Shown here piece by piece: positions 27,060 through 38,800 of a stretch of DNA of 64,000 nucleotides. The stretch covers positions 37,641,558 to 37,705,557 of the forward strand of contig NC_083566.1 in assembly GCF_019925205.1 (NCBI RefSeq), in the 5' to 3' direction. Origin of the DNA: Metopolophium dirhodum (taxonomy: Eukaryota > Arthropoda > Insecta > Hemiptera > Aphididae). The position numbers and the translations under genes were made by a program. A model generated the notes under the pieces. The model made no database searches and had not been told where the DNA came from. It worked only from the letters and a program-made list of their open reading frames with translations. The number at the start of each line of letters is the position of its first letter. Positions within the stretch are counted from its first letter, which is position 1.

Positions 27060-28113
27060 CTATACTAGCTTACCCGTCATAGCTTCGCCCGTGATTGGTT
27101 GTTTATTTTGCTTTCGGACGATGATATGTATAATTTTTTATTAAAGTTTTATCGTTTCATGTGTTTGGCAAGTGAATATAAAAACGGTTAATTGAAACGT
27201 ATTGAAATGTTTCTAGTGGTATAAATGATAAATGTATTTATATAGCTGAAGCTAAACCCGTACACTGAGTTGCCCGTAAAAAATCGCAACTCTTAAAAAA
27301 ATTATGATTGTTCAACTCCTTTTGGGTGTAAGGTTAACTTGATGCAGTAAGTGCAACTCAGCCATCCTGGTAGGCAATGTTCAATAATTCGATTTGATGC
27401 AAGCTTGTACCATAGATCATATAAGAATGGATAGGACATGCCTATATCAGTTTCATATGGGATCGTGTGTTTTTTTGGGGAAGAGAGAACGTAAAGAGAA
27501 AGACGATATGGGACTTTTTTTAAGGTTAAGTTCAAAAACTGTTTACAATATTTGTCAATTTCAAATTTGTATTTTGATTGTTGTGCCTAAAAATGGAAAT
27601 TGGAATACTCAAATTACTCTAAATTTTGCGTACATAATTAATTGTAATTAGGATAAAGAATAATATAGATCGTTAATAATTCCTAATTCATCATTAATGT
27701 TATTTATTATCATTTATCAATTATCATATCAATATTGGCCCCATATAACATTAAAAACGTATCGCTAAATTGTCTAGTGATAAGTCCTTATGTCCTATCC
27801 ATTCTTATATTATCTATGGCTTGTACCTGATTTGTCTGGTCAATGGCAATCAATAAGAAATAAACACTAATATCTCCTGTAGACTGTAACCAATGGCAAC
27901 TATTAAGAAATAAAAATAAAATTTCTAATGTGAACCTCAATTTCCCTGTTTGAGTTCCTCTATAAAATATGAAATTTGGCAAATCCTTTCTTATTGCACG
28001 GTGAAAGTATTAGAAGAACCACTATTCCAAATATCAAGTTCGTTCGTTGAGTAGTTTTTGAGATACAGCGATCAGTGATTCAGTGGTATTTAGATTTTAT
28101 ATAATACATATAG
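27060..28113 (+). repeat. Repeat family 2 copy, split by a MITE
   Basis: The sequence includes CCCGTACACTGAGTTGCCC, then GATTGTTCAACTCCTTTTGG and CAGCCATCCTGGTAGGCAAT, and ends near GTTCGTTGAGTAGTTTTTGA. The same blocks appear at 38720 (plus) and 50272-50650 (reversed). The copy is interrupted by a 408 bp element at 27411-27818. No coding sequence is recognisable in it; open frames across it are noncoding. The class is unknown. Confidence 0.6.
27411..27818. mobile_element. MITE with 29-bp TIRs and exact 8-bp target duplication
   Basis: The ends read CATAGATCATATAAGAATGG and, in reverse complement, CATAGATAATATAAGAATGG, continuing to ATAGGACAT, with one mismatch over 29 bp. GCTTGTAC is duplicated exactly at 27403-27410 and 27819-27826. 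The host sequence is repeat family 2, and the copy of that family at 50.5 kb has the corresponding site empty, which fixes the boundaries. Its interior is AT-rich and noncoding. It is related by its ends to the element at 31875. Confidence 0.85.
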
Positions 28114-28785
28114 ACTAGCTGATCCCGTGCACTTCCTTGCCTGTTAAATGTACTAACTCTATATGACTCAAACTTTGTTCAATTCGTTATTTAATATTCG
28201 GTGTATGGTCTTCAAAATTCATCTTAACTTTTCCGTTGCCCGGAATAAATATTCTGATCCGTTTTTCTAAGGATTCGCGTGAATATTTAAAGACACCGTA
28301 CACAAATGCTATATAGTATATAATATGCGAATAGCATATAATATAATGTACCCTATATTAAACTGTCCACGGGTCGTGCGGAACTCAGCTGTTTAATAAT
28401 TTATTAACAGCCGTAGAGGGGTCGCACCGCAGACCCCGTGCTGTTTGTACGTAAGTGTATGATTTAACTATAAGGTATCAAAGTTATACCAAGTTTGTCG
28501 TATTCCACCTATGGTGGATTAATATAATCAATTAATACATAATCCTAACCTAACCGTACTAATATCAGATGAATAAAAAAAACCAAATTTAACTATTTTA
28601 AAATTAAAATTAAAATTAAAAAATTCACTCAATATATCTTTATAAATTGTAGCCTATGTGTTATATTGATGTATAAGCTATATTATTTTAAAGTTTCATT
28701 AAAATCCATTCAGTTGTTTTTAAGTGAAAGAGTAACAAACATACTTTCAAACTTTCACGTTTATAATATTAGTAGGTTATAGATA
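28114..28785 (+). repeat. Interspersed repeat, family 3
   Basis: It begins CTAGCTGATCCCGTGCACTT and ends with AACTTTCACGTTTATAATAT followed by TAGTAGG. These two terminal blocks are, from memory, common ends of dispersed non-LTR- or Helitron-like elements in insects. It lies directly after the family 2 copy. A similar but weaker end (TCGGTTCAGTAGTTTTCTTG) occurs at about 29064-29130. No ORF is present. Confidence 0.45.
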
Positions 28786-29340
28786 TAGATTTCCTTCTCC
28801 CTCCACTACGACAAAAAAAAATGAAAAATCGGGTGACGTGGGCCACTCAGGAAGATATTTGGAACAACTCTGTGAAAAAATATTAAACTGTGTTGTCACA
28901 AAATTGGAACATAAAAAAGGCTTGTTCTTTTATATATTATATAAGGATAGATTAGCTTTGTTTTTTAATTTTTCAAGAACTTAATACTTATTTTTACTAA
29001 CAAAAGTAGTTTTAAAATCTTTAGCAGACTGTCAGGTATAACAGTAAAACATTTCAGTCAAATCGGTTCAGTAGTTTTCTTGTTAGCGTGGTCGTATAAA
29101 ACCCCTTATAATTTTATATAGTAGTATAGATTAAGTTATATATACCCCATAAGTTTACTTACTTTTTTAAGCACGCAGAGTATGGTTAAAACGTTGTGAC
29201 AGTACAGTTTACTATAGTTCTACAGTTTCACGTCGCGAACGGTGTATGTGAACTGTATTTCCACGTTTTCACCAAACTCTGCGTGCGCAAAAAAAAAGGG
29301 TGAACTGTACATTTATAGGGAAAGAGTATAGATATATGTG
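28786..29340. other. Intergenic, decayed repeat sequence
   Basis: It contains the second family-3-like end near 29064-29130 and no gene. Confidence 0.4.
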
Positions 29341-29342
29341 AT

Positions 29343-29705
29343 CTTGACCGGTTCTGTGGTCGAAGCATCGCCACCAGGGCATGCGATCCTGGTACCCGAT
29401 CCGCGGTTTGCCACATAGCAAGCGACGCGAGTATTATTATAAAAAGGTCGGTTAGGTTACCGACTACCGACTAATGACTTAGTTTTTTTCGGCAATTTAA
29501 TTTTTAAAATTTTAATTGTACAATGATACATTTTAGTAATTTATTTAAATGGAATATTTAAAATGGAAAAATATAATTTTGGTGTGCATTATTTTTAATG
29601 TCCGCGCGACTGTTGACCATGAAGCTACCGGTTCTGTATAGAAGAATTGACACAAGAACATGCAACCCTGGTACTTGATCCGCGTGATGCAGTTTGGCGC
29701 AGCGT
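29343..29705 (+). repeat. Diverged direct repeat pair
   Basis: ACCGGTTCTGTGGTCGAAGC at about 29347 and ACCGGTTCTGTATAGAAGAA at about 29627 begin two related blocks of about 70 bp. Each contains a CATGCGATCCTGGTAC-like and a GATCCGCG motif, and they lie about 280 bp apart. They may be two ends or two copies of a short interspersed element. No Pol III boxes are convincing. Confidence 0.5.
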
Positions 29706-31866
29706 TGCCGCATCGGTTTTCAACCAAAAAGGTCCAAATATGTATTAACAACCAAAACGTTCTAACTGAAGAACTTTTTGGTTCTTATCGATAATTTTTT
29801 ACATTTTCATCAAGATTTGATTAAAAAAAACAAATTGCTAGTGTTAACGTAGAATAATGTTGTGAATTTTCGGAAGTGTCAAATGGCAGTCATTAAAAAT
29901 AATTCATTACGAAACAAGATAATACAGTTTCAAGCTGAAAATAGTTTAAAAATGCTATCCTAAGAAAGCCTATTCAATAATATTTAATAATGTGCTTTTA
30001 GACTTAAGTTGGTTAAGTATTTTAATAATTTAACCATTATCTATTTCATATAGAACATCTTTTTCTATCTCAATGAGCATAAAAGCTTATAATTTACTTC
30101 CACTTAAGACTCACACCAGTTGACACACTAATACATAAGCTGTATTATATAATATAGAGACTTATAAATTGACAACAATTAATTCTTATATATTATTTTA
30201 TTTATATACCAATTACCAATATAATATTATAGGAATGTAGAGTGTAGTTTGTAGAAAACACGGCATAAGAAATTACTAACTAGGTCCGTTTTGGAAATTG
30301 TATTATTACCTATCAATGTATAGAGTACACTAGTAACAAAGTAAAATACATCTTAACCATTGTAATTTCATAGAAAATATAAACTTCCTAGTTATATTTC
30401 AAATAAGTAGTAAATAAATAATAATAATCACTATTCACTATAATACTACTAATTAGTAATTAGTATAATATGTCTATTGTCTATATTATAGTATATTATA
30501 GTAAATAGTAATAAATATAATAATATACATACCTACAATCGTCAGTAAATATACTTCCGTCCTGGCGGTTCTCAGAAATATCAATGCAAATAATATACAG
30601 TTCATAAATCATAATAGGAACATTTTTGTGAATAACTTTAATTTTAACAAAATAACTTAGTTAAGTTACAATTATTTATAAAAATAAATAACCTAACCTT
30701 ATTTTCTACATTCTATTTTTTTTTAACTAGTTAAGTTCAAAGTTATCAAAAAAGTAACTTTTAACATAACTTTTAACTTTTTAACTAGTTACCGCCCAGT
30801 TTTGCATGTAGGTACCTAATTGTATAACAATATGGCACGGATTTTTATGCAATAAAAAAGTCAAATTATGTTTTAAAAAAACATGAAATGTTTTACAAAA
30901 AAAACGGTAAGGTAGTTAATTTAATTTTTAATTACCTATTTATCAACGATCATATAAAAAAGTACCTGATGTAGATATAGTCATATTATAGGTTTATTGT
31001 AATAAACAAATGTAATTATTAATTACTAATTATTAATCTAATCATCTTAATTGTTGTCTTCTTGGAAATAATTGGATACAACGTGCATTTGAAGATTTAA
31101 ATGTTCTGTGGTTAAGTCTCAAAATTGACTTGTAGGTGGCTGAAGAGTGAAGGAGCATTCAAGGTTGACCGAGGATAATGGGAGATATATTTATTTTCAT
31201 ACTTGATATCACTTAGTGTCAATTCAATTTCTATTGTCATATTTTCATTTTTATTAAAAAGAATATGTCTTATAGCCAGTGGCGGTTTTCTCGATAAATA
31301 ATTTCACCAAAGTGATCCGTTGGTTAGGTTAGGTTAAGTTAGGTCTATCTAAGTATAGGTAGGTATAATATCTACATTTCATAATTTACTATTTTTTCTT
31401 TAACAACATGTTAATAAGCAATTTAAAAAAAAATGATTCAATTAATCTGAACATACATTAAAATATTTTTAGTTATTAAAAACCAATTGACATCATTTAG
31501 TAAGTATAAAAAATAAAACAAGTGGCTTTCTTGTTTTATGTTATAAATTAATACATATTTGATCATCAATTTTACTGACCAGATAAGTATATTTATTTAT
31601 AATTGATAGCTAATAAATAATTGCATAGGGACTAATCACTAGTTATTATTAACAGCACACAATTAATCATTTTACTATAATAATTTATAGGTAACTATGT
31701 GTCTATGTATTTTTATAATTATTAACTTTTATACATAGAGAAATACGATTTAGTTCGATGATAATTGAAAATGAGCAGTTTTGTGATTGTCATAAGCCAT
31801 TAGGTTATTTCTTATCACGGATACTATTGGAAGAATAACAAATTACTAATTAGATCAATGGAGTAA
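29706..31866. other. AT-rich intergenic sequence
   Basis: No gene or exon is seen. A short run of GGTTAGGTTAAGTTAGG lies at about 31312-31345 next to CCAGTGGCGG (31275), which looks like one end of a hAT-like MITE whose other end was not found. Confidence 0.4.
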
Positions 31867-31874
31867 AGAATAAT

Positions 31875-32080
31875 CATAGATAATAAATATATGGATAGGC
31901 CACGGCTATGTTAAATATATTTGAGGCCGCGTTCCCGGAGGGGAAGGCAATTGAGGCTCCTTTATTCATAGCCGTGATTGATAGTCGATACTCGATATAG
32001 AACTTTATTTGGCCTCAATTGTTCCCCTCGAAGACCGCTGATAAGACCATTATGTCCTATCCATATCTTTATTATCTACG
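31875..32080. mobile_element. MITE, 206 bp, exact 8-bp target duplication
   Basis: The left end CATAGATAATAAATATATGG and the right end (reverse complement CGTAGATAATAAAGATATGG) form inverted repeats of about 25 bp. AGAATAAT is duplicated exactly at 31867-31874 and 32081-32088. A second inverted pair, CACGGCTATG and CATAGCCGTG, lies inside. Its ends match those of the 27411 element (both share a GGATAGGAC-like block), so they are one family with different cores. Confidence 0.8.
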
Positions 32081-32349
32081 AGAATAATAGATTAGATTAG
32101 ATCTAATTTGTTATGATTGAGAGGAGGCGATAATATTTATTGCCGTCCAACCAGCAAAGCGCATGCGCAGATTAAATGATTATATATGTGTGTGAGTATG
32201 TAATTTCGTGTACACTTTGAAAGCACGGTAGGCGACCGGACGGTTGCCTCCTCAAGCCACAATAGTACGAAAATAACATGATATTCTTATGCTAGACCTT
32301 ATGGCTTACCTGCCATTAAAAATAATATACATAATTGGCCATTAGGGGC

Positions 32350-32790
32350 GCATAGTGAGGCATGCGTTTGAATTTCATTAATTTATTTGCTGCATTTCCA
32401 CTATTGCTAAGACTTTAAATTATTGTTAGATTTGATGTTTCTAATTTTTTTAATACTTTAATCAAGAAACAACAATTATTTGTGGAAATATAATGTGTTA
32501 AATGATTTTTTAGGTCATTATTTTGCATACTATCAGTAGTTTTTGCAATAGCGATTGCAGTATCTGAATCAAGATTTGAAATGACTTCTTTAATTTTCTC
32601 GAAATTATTAGAATAGTATTCGACAGCTGCTATTTGCTAACCGAATAATGATGGGCTCAGGTATATAGCATAAATTAGGATATTATTCTAAATTGTATTA
32701 CTCTACAGGAAATTTTAGAAATACATTTTTTACAGTCGCTAAATACATTACCGCTAGCTTTAAGCCTATGCGGAGCAGCATCCGTTAAAA
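32350..32790 (-). pseudogene. hAT-type (DUF659-like) transposase relic
   Basis: Read on the minus strand, 32788 downward begins LTDAAPHRLKASGNVF, which matches the LTDAAP motif of a transposase type I know to be common in aphids. After a frameshift (KNVFLKFP in the next frame), a further block, AAVEYYSNNFEKIKEVISNL, follows a TAG that falls where the family has the Trp of TRWGTW. The run continues to about 32440 and stops. There are at least two frame changes and several stop codons, and no zinc finger or dimerisation end is present. It is a dead fragment, not a gene. Confidence 0.6.
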
Positions 32791-35700
32791 ACAAAAGAAA
32801 GTTTTCGTACTTTATCATTAAAAATCATTTATCATTTATCATTATTCGTACTCGTATCATTAACAAATCTTACAATTGTTTGATGATTGCACTTGATATA
32901 TTATCAATATCACTATACCTATTATAATATTAGATTATAATTTATAAGTAATTTTCATCTGTATCCGGGTGGGATTTTATTCTACAGGCGCGCTTGTTTG
33001 ACGATGTATTTTCATAAAATGAATAGATTTAATTTGTTATCATTATGACATTTTATGTCCATAATGTGAAAACCTAATTATTACTCTTTTTAAAGTAATA
33101 AAAGATCTTAAACAGTATAATATTTAATAATATATATGTGATTACTTTTACACACTTATTATAGGTATATTATTTTTATTTAAATTATAATAATATAAGC
33201 TTTAACATTTAATATTAATATAAAAACACAACAGGACAATACATTGAATGGCTAAAATATATTTAAATATTATTATAATATATTATATTAGCATACAAAT
33301 TATAGCAAATATTTATTTTAAATATTTTTTTTTTCAGTATTAGTATAAATTATAAACTATTAACATTTTTAACAATATTTAAAATACACTAAATAATATG
33401 TATATATTATTATTGTAATTGAATTTATTACGACTAAATTAAATTGTTATAAGACTTAAAAGGAACGACAGTGGGTATTTATAATGAGAGTACAATTTTT
33501 AAATCTATTGGTTTTGGTTTTATACATGGTTTAAATTAAATACTTACCTTTAAATTGTATTGGCATGTGGTTACTAGTTTCCTAGGTAGTTTGTTTTCCA
33601 ATTTATAATAACAACAATTTTTTAGTATAATCTCCAGAAAATTATGGAAAGTTCTATTGCTTTGTCATAGCTATACAATTTAAATGCTGCCGTTCCTCTT
33701 AAAGTTAGAATAACCAAATAATTTAGACACAGTTTATTTAAAACCCAAAATGTTTTCTGTGAACAGATAATTCCCTTTAAGACTGAAATAATAGTGGAAT
33801 GGATTATGGTTTAAGGATAGCAATATAGGGCGTAGCAAAAGTCGGTTCCTCAATTTAATAATAATAAGCAGTTTTTCGATAACCAGACAGCGGGAACCGA
33901 CTTATGCCGCTCTCTGTATTTGAAATTTAATTTAGCATAATTATTTTGGTCGTATTAATGTGTGAAAACTTTTTTTGCTATATTCACTAATTACAACCAC
34001 CGATCATTACCACAAAGCAAGTTTTACGGGGGCTTAAAAAATAAACTGGCATTTTAATAACATTCTCCCATTTAAAATTTTGGTTTATTATAATTTATGC
34101 TAACAGATATTTTTGAAAATTCAAACTCAATCTACATAATTTCCACAAAATATCCACAATTTATTGGACCATATAAATTGAAAATTGTTCTCATATTATT
34201 GTAGTTAAATACCTATCTATTTAACAATATGTATTAATTTAAATTGTGAAAGCCAAAACTTGTTCATTTCATGGATGATCCAAATTTTTAAACAAAATTA
34301 AGATACAAATATGTTAGAAAAATATTTAATTAAGACAGTGAAAGTGGGTAATTTTAACCATATATCCATCTTGCTCCAGTCCACTAAACCAGAATCACAG
34401 TGACAATCATCAGGTACAGTAGTTATACACTTAAACATTTAGATTTTAGATAGACTAATAAATAACATATTAAATAATAATATAGCAAACAAAAAAGTAT
34501 TTATGGGAGTAGCGTATTTACAATTTTTTTTAAGAAGCAAAATGTATCATAATATTATTAAATTATATTCGTATTGAAAACCAATAATAATTTGACACTA
34601 AACGTGTTCCTAGATATAAGACGTAAAAATTAAGACAGATTTAACTTGGTTGTCTGTCACTGAAAATACGCCACTGATTTACAGATTAACATGCTATAAA
34701 TCAACTTAAATGCTAATACAAAATATAATTGTATTTTAATTGTAACTGTTATGGGTATGATAAACTAATGAATAACAAAGCCTAATAATTTATATAATTG
34801 ATGGTTTTTTTTTTCAATTTAATTGGTCTTATTAATATTCATAATTTTGTAATATTACAAAACTCAATATACAACAATTGTCTGGTATTGAAAATATTTA
34901 TGAAGAAATAATTAAATGTAATTTATTATTCACATATTTTTCTCATAGTATTTACTATTTAATAATGTTTTTTTTTTAAAAACAAGTACTTAAAGTATTA
35001 TTTTTTTTTCTATTTAACTAAAAATCACAAATGAATAACATTTATATAGTTCTAATATTTAATAAATTGTAATACCTAAATTTTTTAACATAAATATATT
35101 ATATATAATTATAATGTTTAATAACAGACAATATATTTAATATTTATGTTTCTGAGTGAAGTTCAATTTTAAAATATTATTTTCAATCAAGGTGCGAATA
35201 ATACGAGTAAAATAAAATGTTTTCTTAATTTAATAGATATCATTACTAAATAGTAAATATTATATAGTAATTGTTATAAACAATTATAAACATGGTAATG
35301 GATAACAATGTTTTTGTACTTATATTATTATGTTTTTAAGTATTTATTTATGATTTAATGATATAATTAAGCTTTCATTTGTTTTTACTTATGAGAAATA
35401 ATAAGTAAGCCCTAAAAAAATATTAAATTAGTTAACTTAAAAATGTAATTAATTAAATATGAGGTAGGTACATACTAAGAATATTTTAATGTGAATCAGC
35501 CAACATCTAAAAATTTAAATAATTGTTTATAAATAATTGAGATTATAAAAAAAAGTTTATTTAAAATCATTAAATAAATTACTGCATTTTAAAAGAAGTT
35601 GCACATATTATCAAAGAAACTATTTTAAATTGTCTCATCATAAAAAAATTATTTATTACCTTCAATATTTCAATAAAATTAAAAATAAGACCTGGGCATT

Positions 35701-35847
35701 ACATATGTATTACAATATATTATATTATTTTATTTTTCATTGGTCGGGTTCTTTTCAATTTATTTACTTTGGATTCTAGCTATTAATTTAAAATTATAAT
35801 AAATATAAATTATAATCAAGCAGCACAAGATAATAATTACTTCTTAG
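32791..35847. other. AT-rich intergenic sequence downstream of the minus KAT2-like gene
   Basis: No gene could be supported. At 33829-33915 a foldback (AGTCGGTTCCTC against GAACCGACTT) suggests a short MITE. A minus-strand frame is open at about 33615-33770 and ends near a GTAAGT at 33548, but it has no recognisable motif and is not called. The last 250 bp is the presumed 3' untranslated region of the KAT2-like gene. Confidence 0.4.
35759..35764 (-). terminator. Possible polyadenylation signal of the minus KAT2-like gene
   Basis: AATAAA on the minus strand (GTAAATAAATTG), 84 bases after the stop codon at 35848. It is the first such hexamer downstream, but AT-rich DNA produces this motif often. 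Confidence 0.3.
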
Positions 35848-38800
35848 TTAATATTCCAAAATATTAGTTTTTCGTTCTCGAAGTTTGTAATTGATGTCCC
35901 ATATTGGTGACTTATCGTTGAATACTTCCTTTTCCAATAAATCCATGTATCTGAGATAATAAAATAATATTAAGTATTGTTATTCAATTTTTTGTGCTCA
36001 CACTAAATTACATAGGAAAATAATTCAAGCAAAATAATTTTGTATGTTCTTCCCACAATATATTTTTTTTGTAACACCAAACTTGCAATTGAATTCTGAA
36101 TGCTTTCAGAGTATATTTTAAGACATCTTGACCAAAAATCTTAGTAGGTCTGTATCGTAGAGAAATTGAATGAATGCACCTTGGCAAGCAACAATGCAGC
36201 AAAAATCTATAAACGAAACATAATATACCATTAATCTGTACACTTGATAAATGATATTATTTTATGTGCATGCAATTTACTGTGTAGTGTGTACCTACCT
36301 ACGATAATAGTAGTTATAACTTTTCGAGTATTCTTGAGAATTATATTTCAGTAGTTCTTGTGGAATGTTCCACATCCATGTATCAAAATATTTTAGTACA
36401 AATTTGGTGACTATAAGTGCATTTTCTAACTCCTGAAACATAATATAATGCAATATTGTTGACTAATATTATGTTATTAGTTTAAAATAATTTTTAAAAT
36501 ATCCATTTTGTAAACAGGTATTGTGTTGTTGTTGACATTATTATTGATATTATAAACTTTGAATAGTCCTAGCTGAAGATTATCCCGAACAACATTTTGT
36601 AATGATTATATTATAATGGTATTATAATAACGTTAAACTAATATTATTCATTATTATAATGTTATAATAATATTATTAAGCAAAAAATTTCTGTTTGGGA
36701 TAAACTATAAACTATAACTATACATTTTATATTACTTCACATATTTGTATTCTGGGTGGAGTAATGAGGCCATGTGTATTACAATGATATTTTTTTAGAG
36801 TTAAATTGAACGATTTCTTAGTTTTTTAAATATAATATAAATGTAGACAAGAAATAATTTTGGTGAATACCAAGATTTATTTATTTCAATTACTTATGAG
36901 TTATGATACTAGCCACAGTGTCACACTGTTTAGAAAATGTATATCTACTTAAGTTATGTTTGGATGTTTGGTTATGAAGTTTTTCCTTTTTGAAGCATAT
37001 CTTAGGAACTAATAACTCATTACCATTATAACTATGGTTAACTAGTTCACGGAAATGTTGTGCAAAAACTCATGGTATTGGTTTTAATTTTTTTCTATGG
37101 GATGAGCTGTAATTCTTATTACTAATAACAATCACACTTAGAGTTCTGAGTTATTATATACATAATTTAAACAAATTAAATGTTATTGTAAGTATTGGCG
37201 GAAGTAAATATAAATATTGTATAAAAGTACATAGAGTATTTACATATTAATAAATTATTAATACACACTAAAAATGATTACATAATAATATTATGGCTCA
37301 TTCAAAATAAAACAATTTACCATACATTATTGTGTAGGTACCTACATTTTAATATTTAAATATAAATAATAATATAAAGTTTTTGTCACCTAAGCTAAGT
37401 TAAAAGGCCATAAATTACCATTACATAAAAACAAAAATATTTTAATACCTTAGTGATGTTTACATAATAATATAATATTGCTATTTTAAATTGTTCTATG
37501 TTGTGAAGTAATTTTTTTTATTATTGAGTATTTTGATTACATAAATTAATTCTTGTATAAAGATCTGAAAGATTTGTTTTTACAAGCTTAAGTTTAATTT
37601 ATTTGATATCAGACGTCCAGACTTACCAAAATATTATTGTCATTAAAGATATGCACACAAAAATTTAACAAGACTTGTTCTATGTTAGTCCTTTCAAATG
37701 GTGGAGACCCATAAATTGTATCAATATTAGGGAGTGTAAATGGGTCAATGAGGACACTTTTATGCAATACCTAAGACATAAATAAACACAGTTAGTCATT
37801 TAGTTAAAGTGTATTAATTACGAATAACATACATTATAAACTAATTCGAAAATGAATTTTAACAAAATATTTCTCTCTGATTTGGGCTTTTTAGATACAT
37901 TTTTTAAAGTTAGTTTTGTATTAATGATATCAAATATCAATTTCATTAACACCGTAAATTCCACAGTTGAAGCATCTCTTAAATGTTCTATATGATCAGC
38001 TAAACAAAATTGGAAATATAAATTATACACATGATTAAATAAATAATAAATATCTTTATGATTTATATACACAACAGTGAACAAAGTAATAATTAAAATA
38101 CCTAATGAATATTTATAAATTATAACTTATTTCCCGCATAAATAATTATTAATTATATATATTTTTGTAATATTTTTAATATAGATAATAGATAACCATA
38201 TTCGTAAAACTATTCTGAGTTATATTATTGACTGCATATGAACTGAGTCCCAATAAAACCTTAGAGTACAAATTGTGTCCTGAGTTGTTTTAAGGTACCT
38301 ACATACTAATTGATAAACATACATGTTTAATTGTTTAAATAATAACTGAGTCCCATCCAACTTAAAAAAAAAAACATCTTCCGCTTGTTCTTACATGGAC
38401 TTCGAACTGTAACAAAAAATTCTACAGATATGATTAAAAATGTTTTTTTTTACTTGTTTTGAAAAACTGTGTTACTTAATGTGTGTAATGTAGGTAATAT
38501 GTCCAATATGTATAATTCAGTTGTCACTATTGATTAAAAATAAATAAAAAAATATATATGTTATAATAAAATTTAATTTTTTAAATTGGTAAAAATGCAT
38601 GAGTTAAACATTGTATAAATTTAGGTTGTGTTATTTTGTTTGAATGCAATAGCTGCATTTTCTGTGATTTCTTTTTCTTTATTTTACAATGAAGTTTATT
38701 TTTTTATCCTGTACTGTAACTAACTGAGCCTGTGCACTTCGTTGCCCTTGAAAAATGACAACCATCTTAAAAATTGTGATTGTTCAAATTCTTTTGGATG

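Noticed and set aside
33548..33770. Minus-strand frame ending near GTAAGT
   Set aside because: It looks partly coding (RGTAAFKLYSYDKAIELS), but a stop precedes the donor in that frame and no family was recognised.
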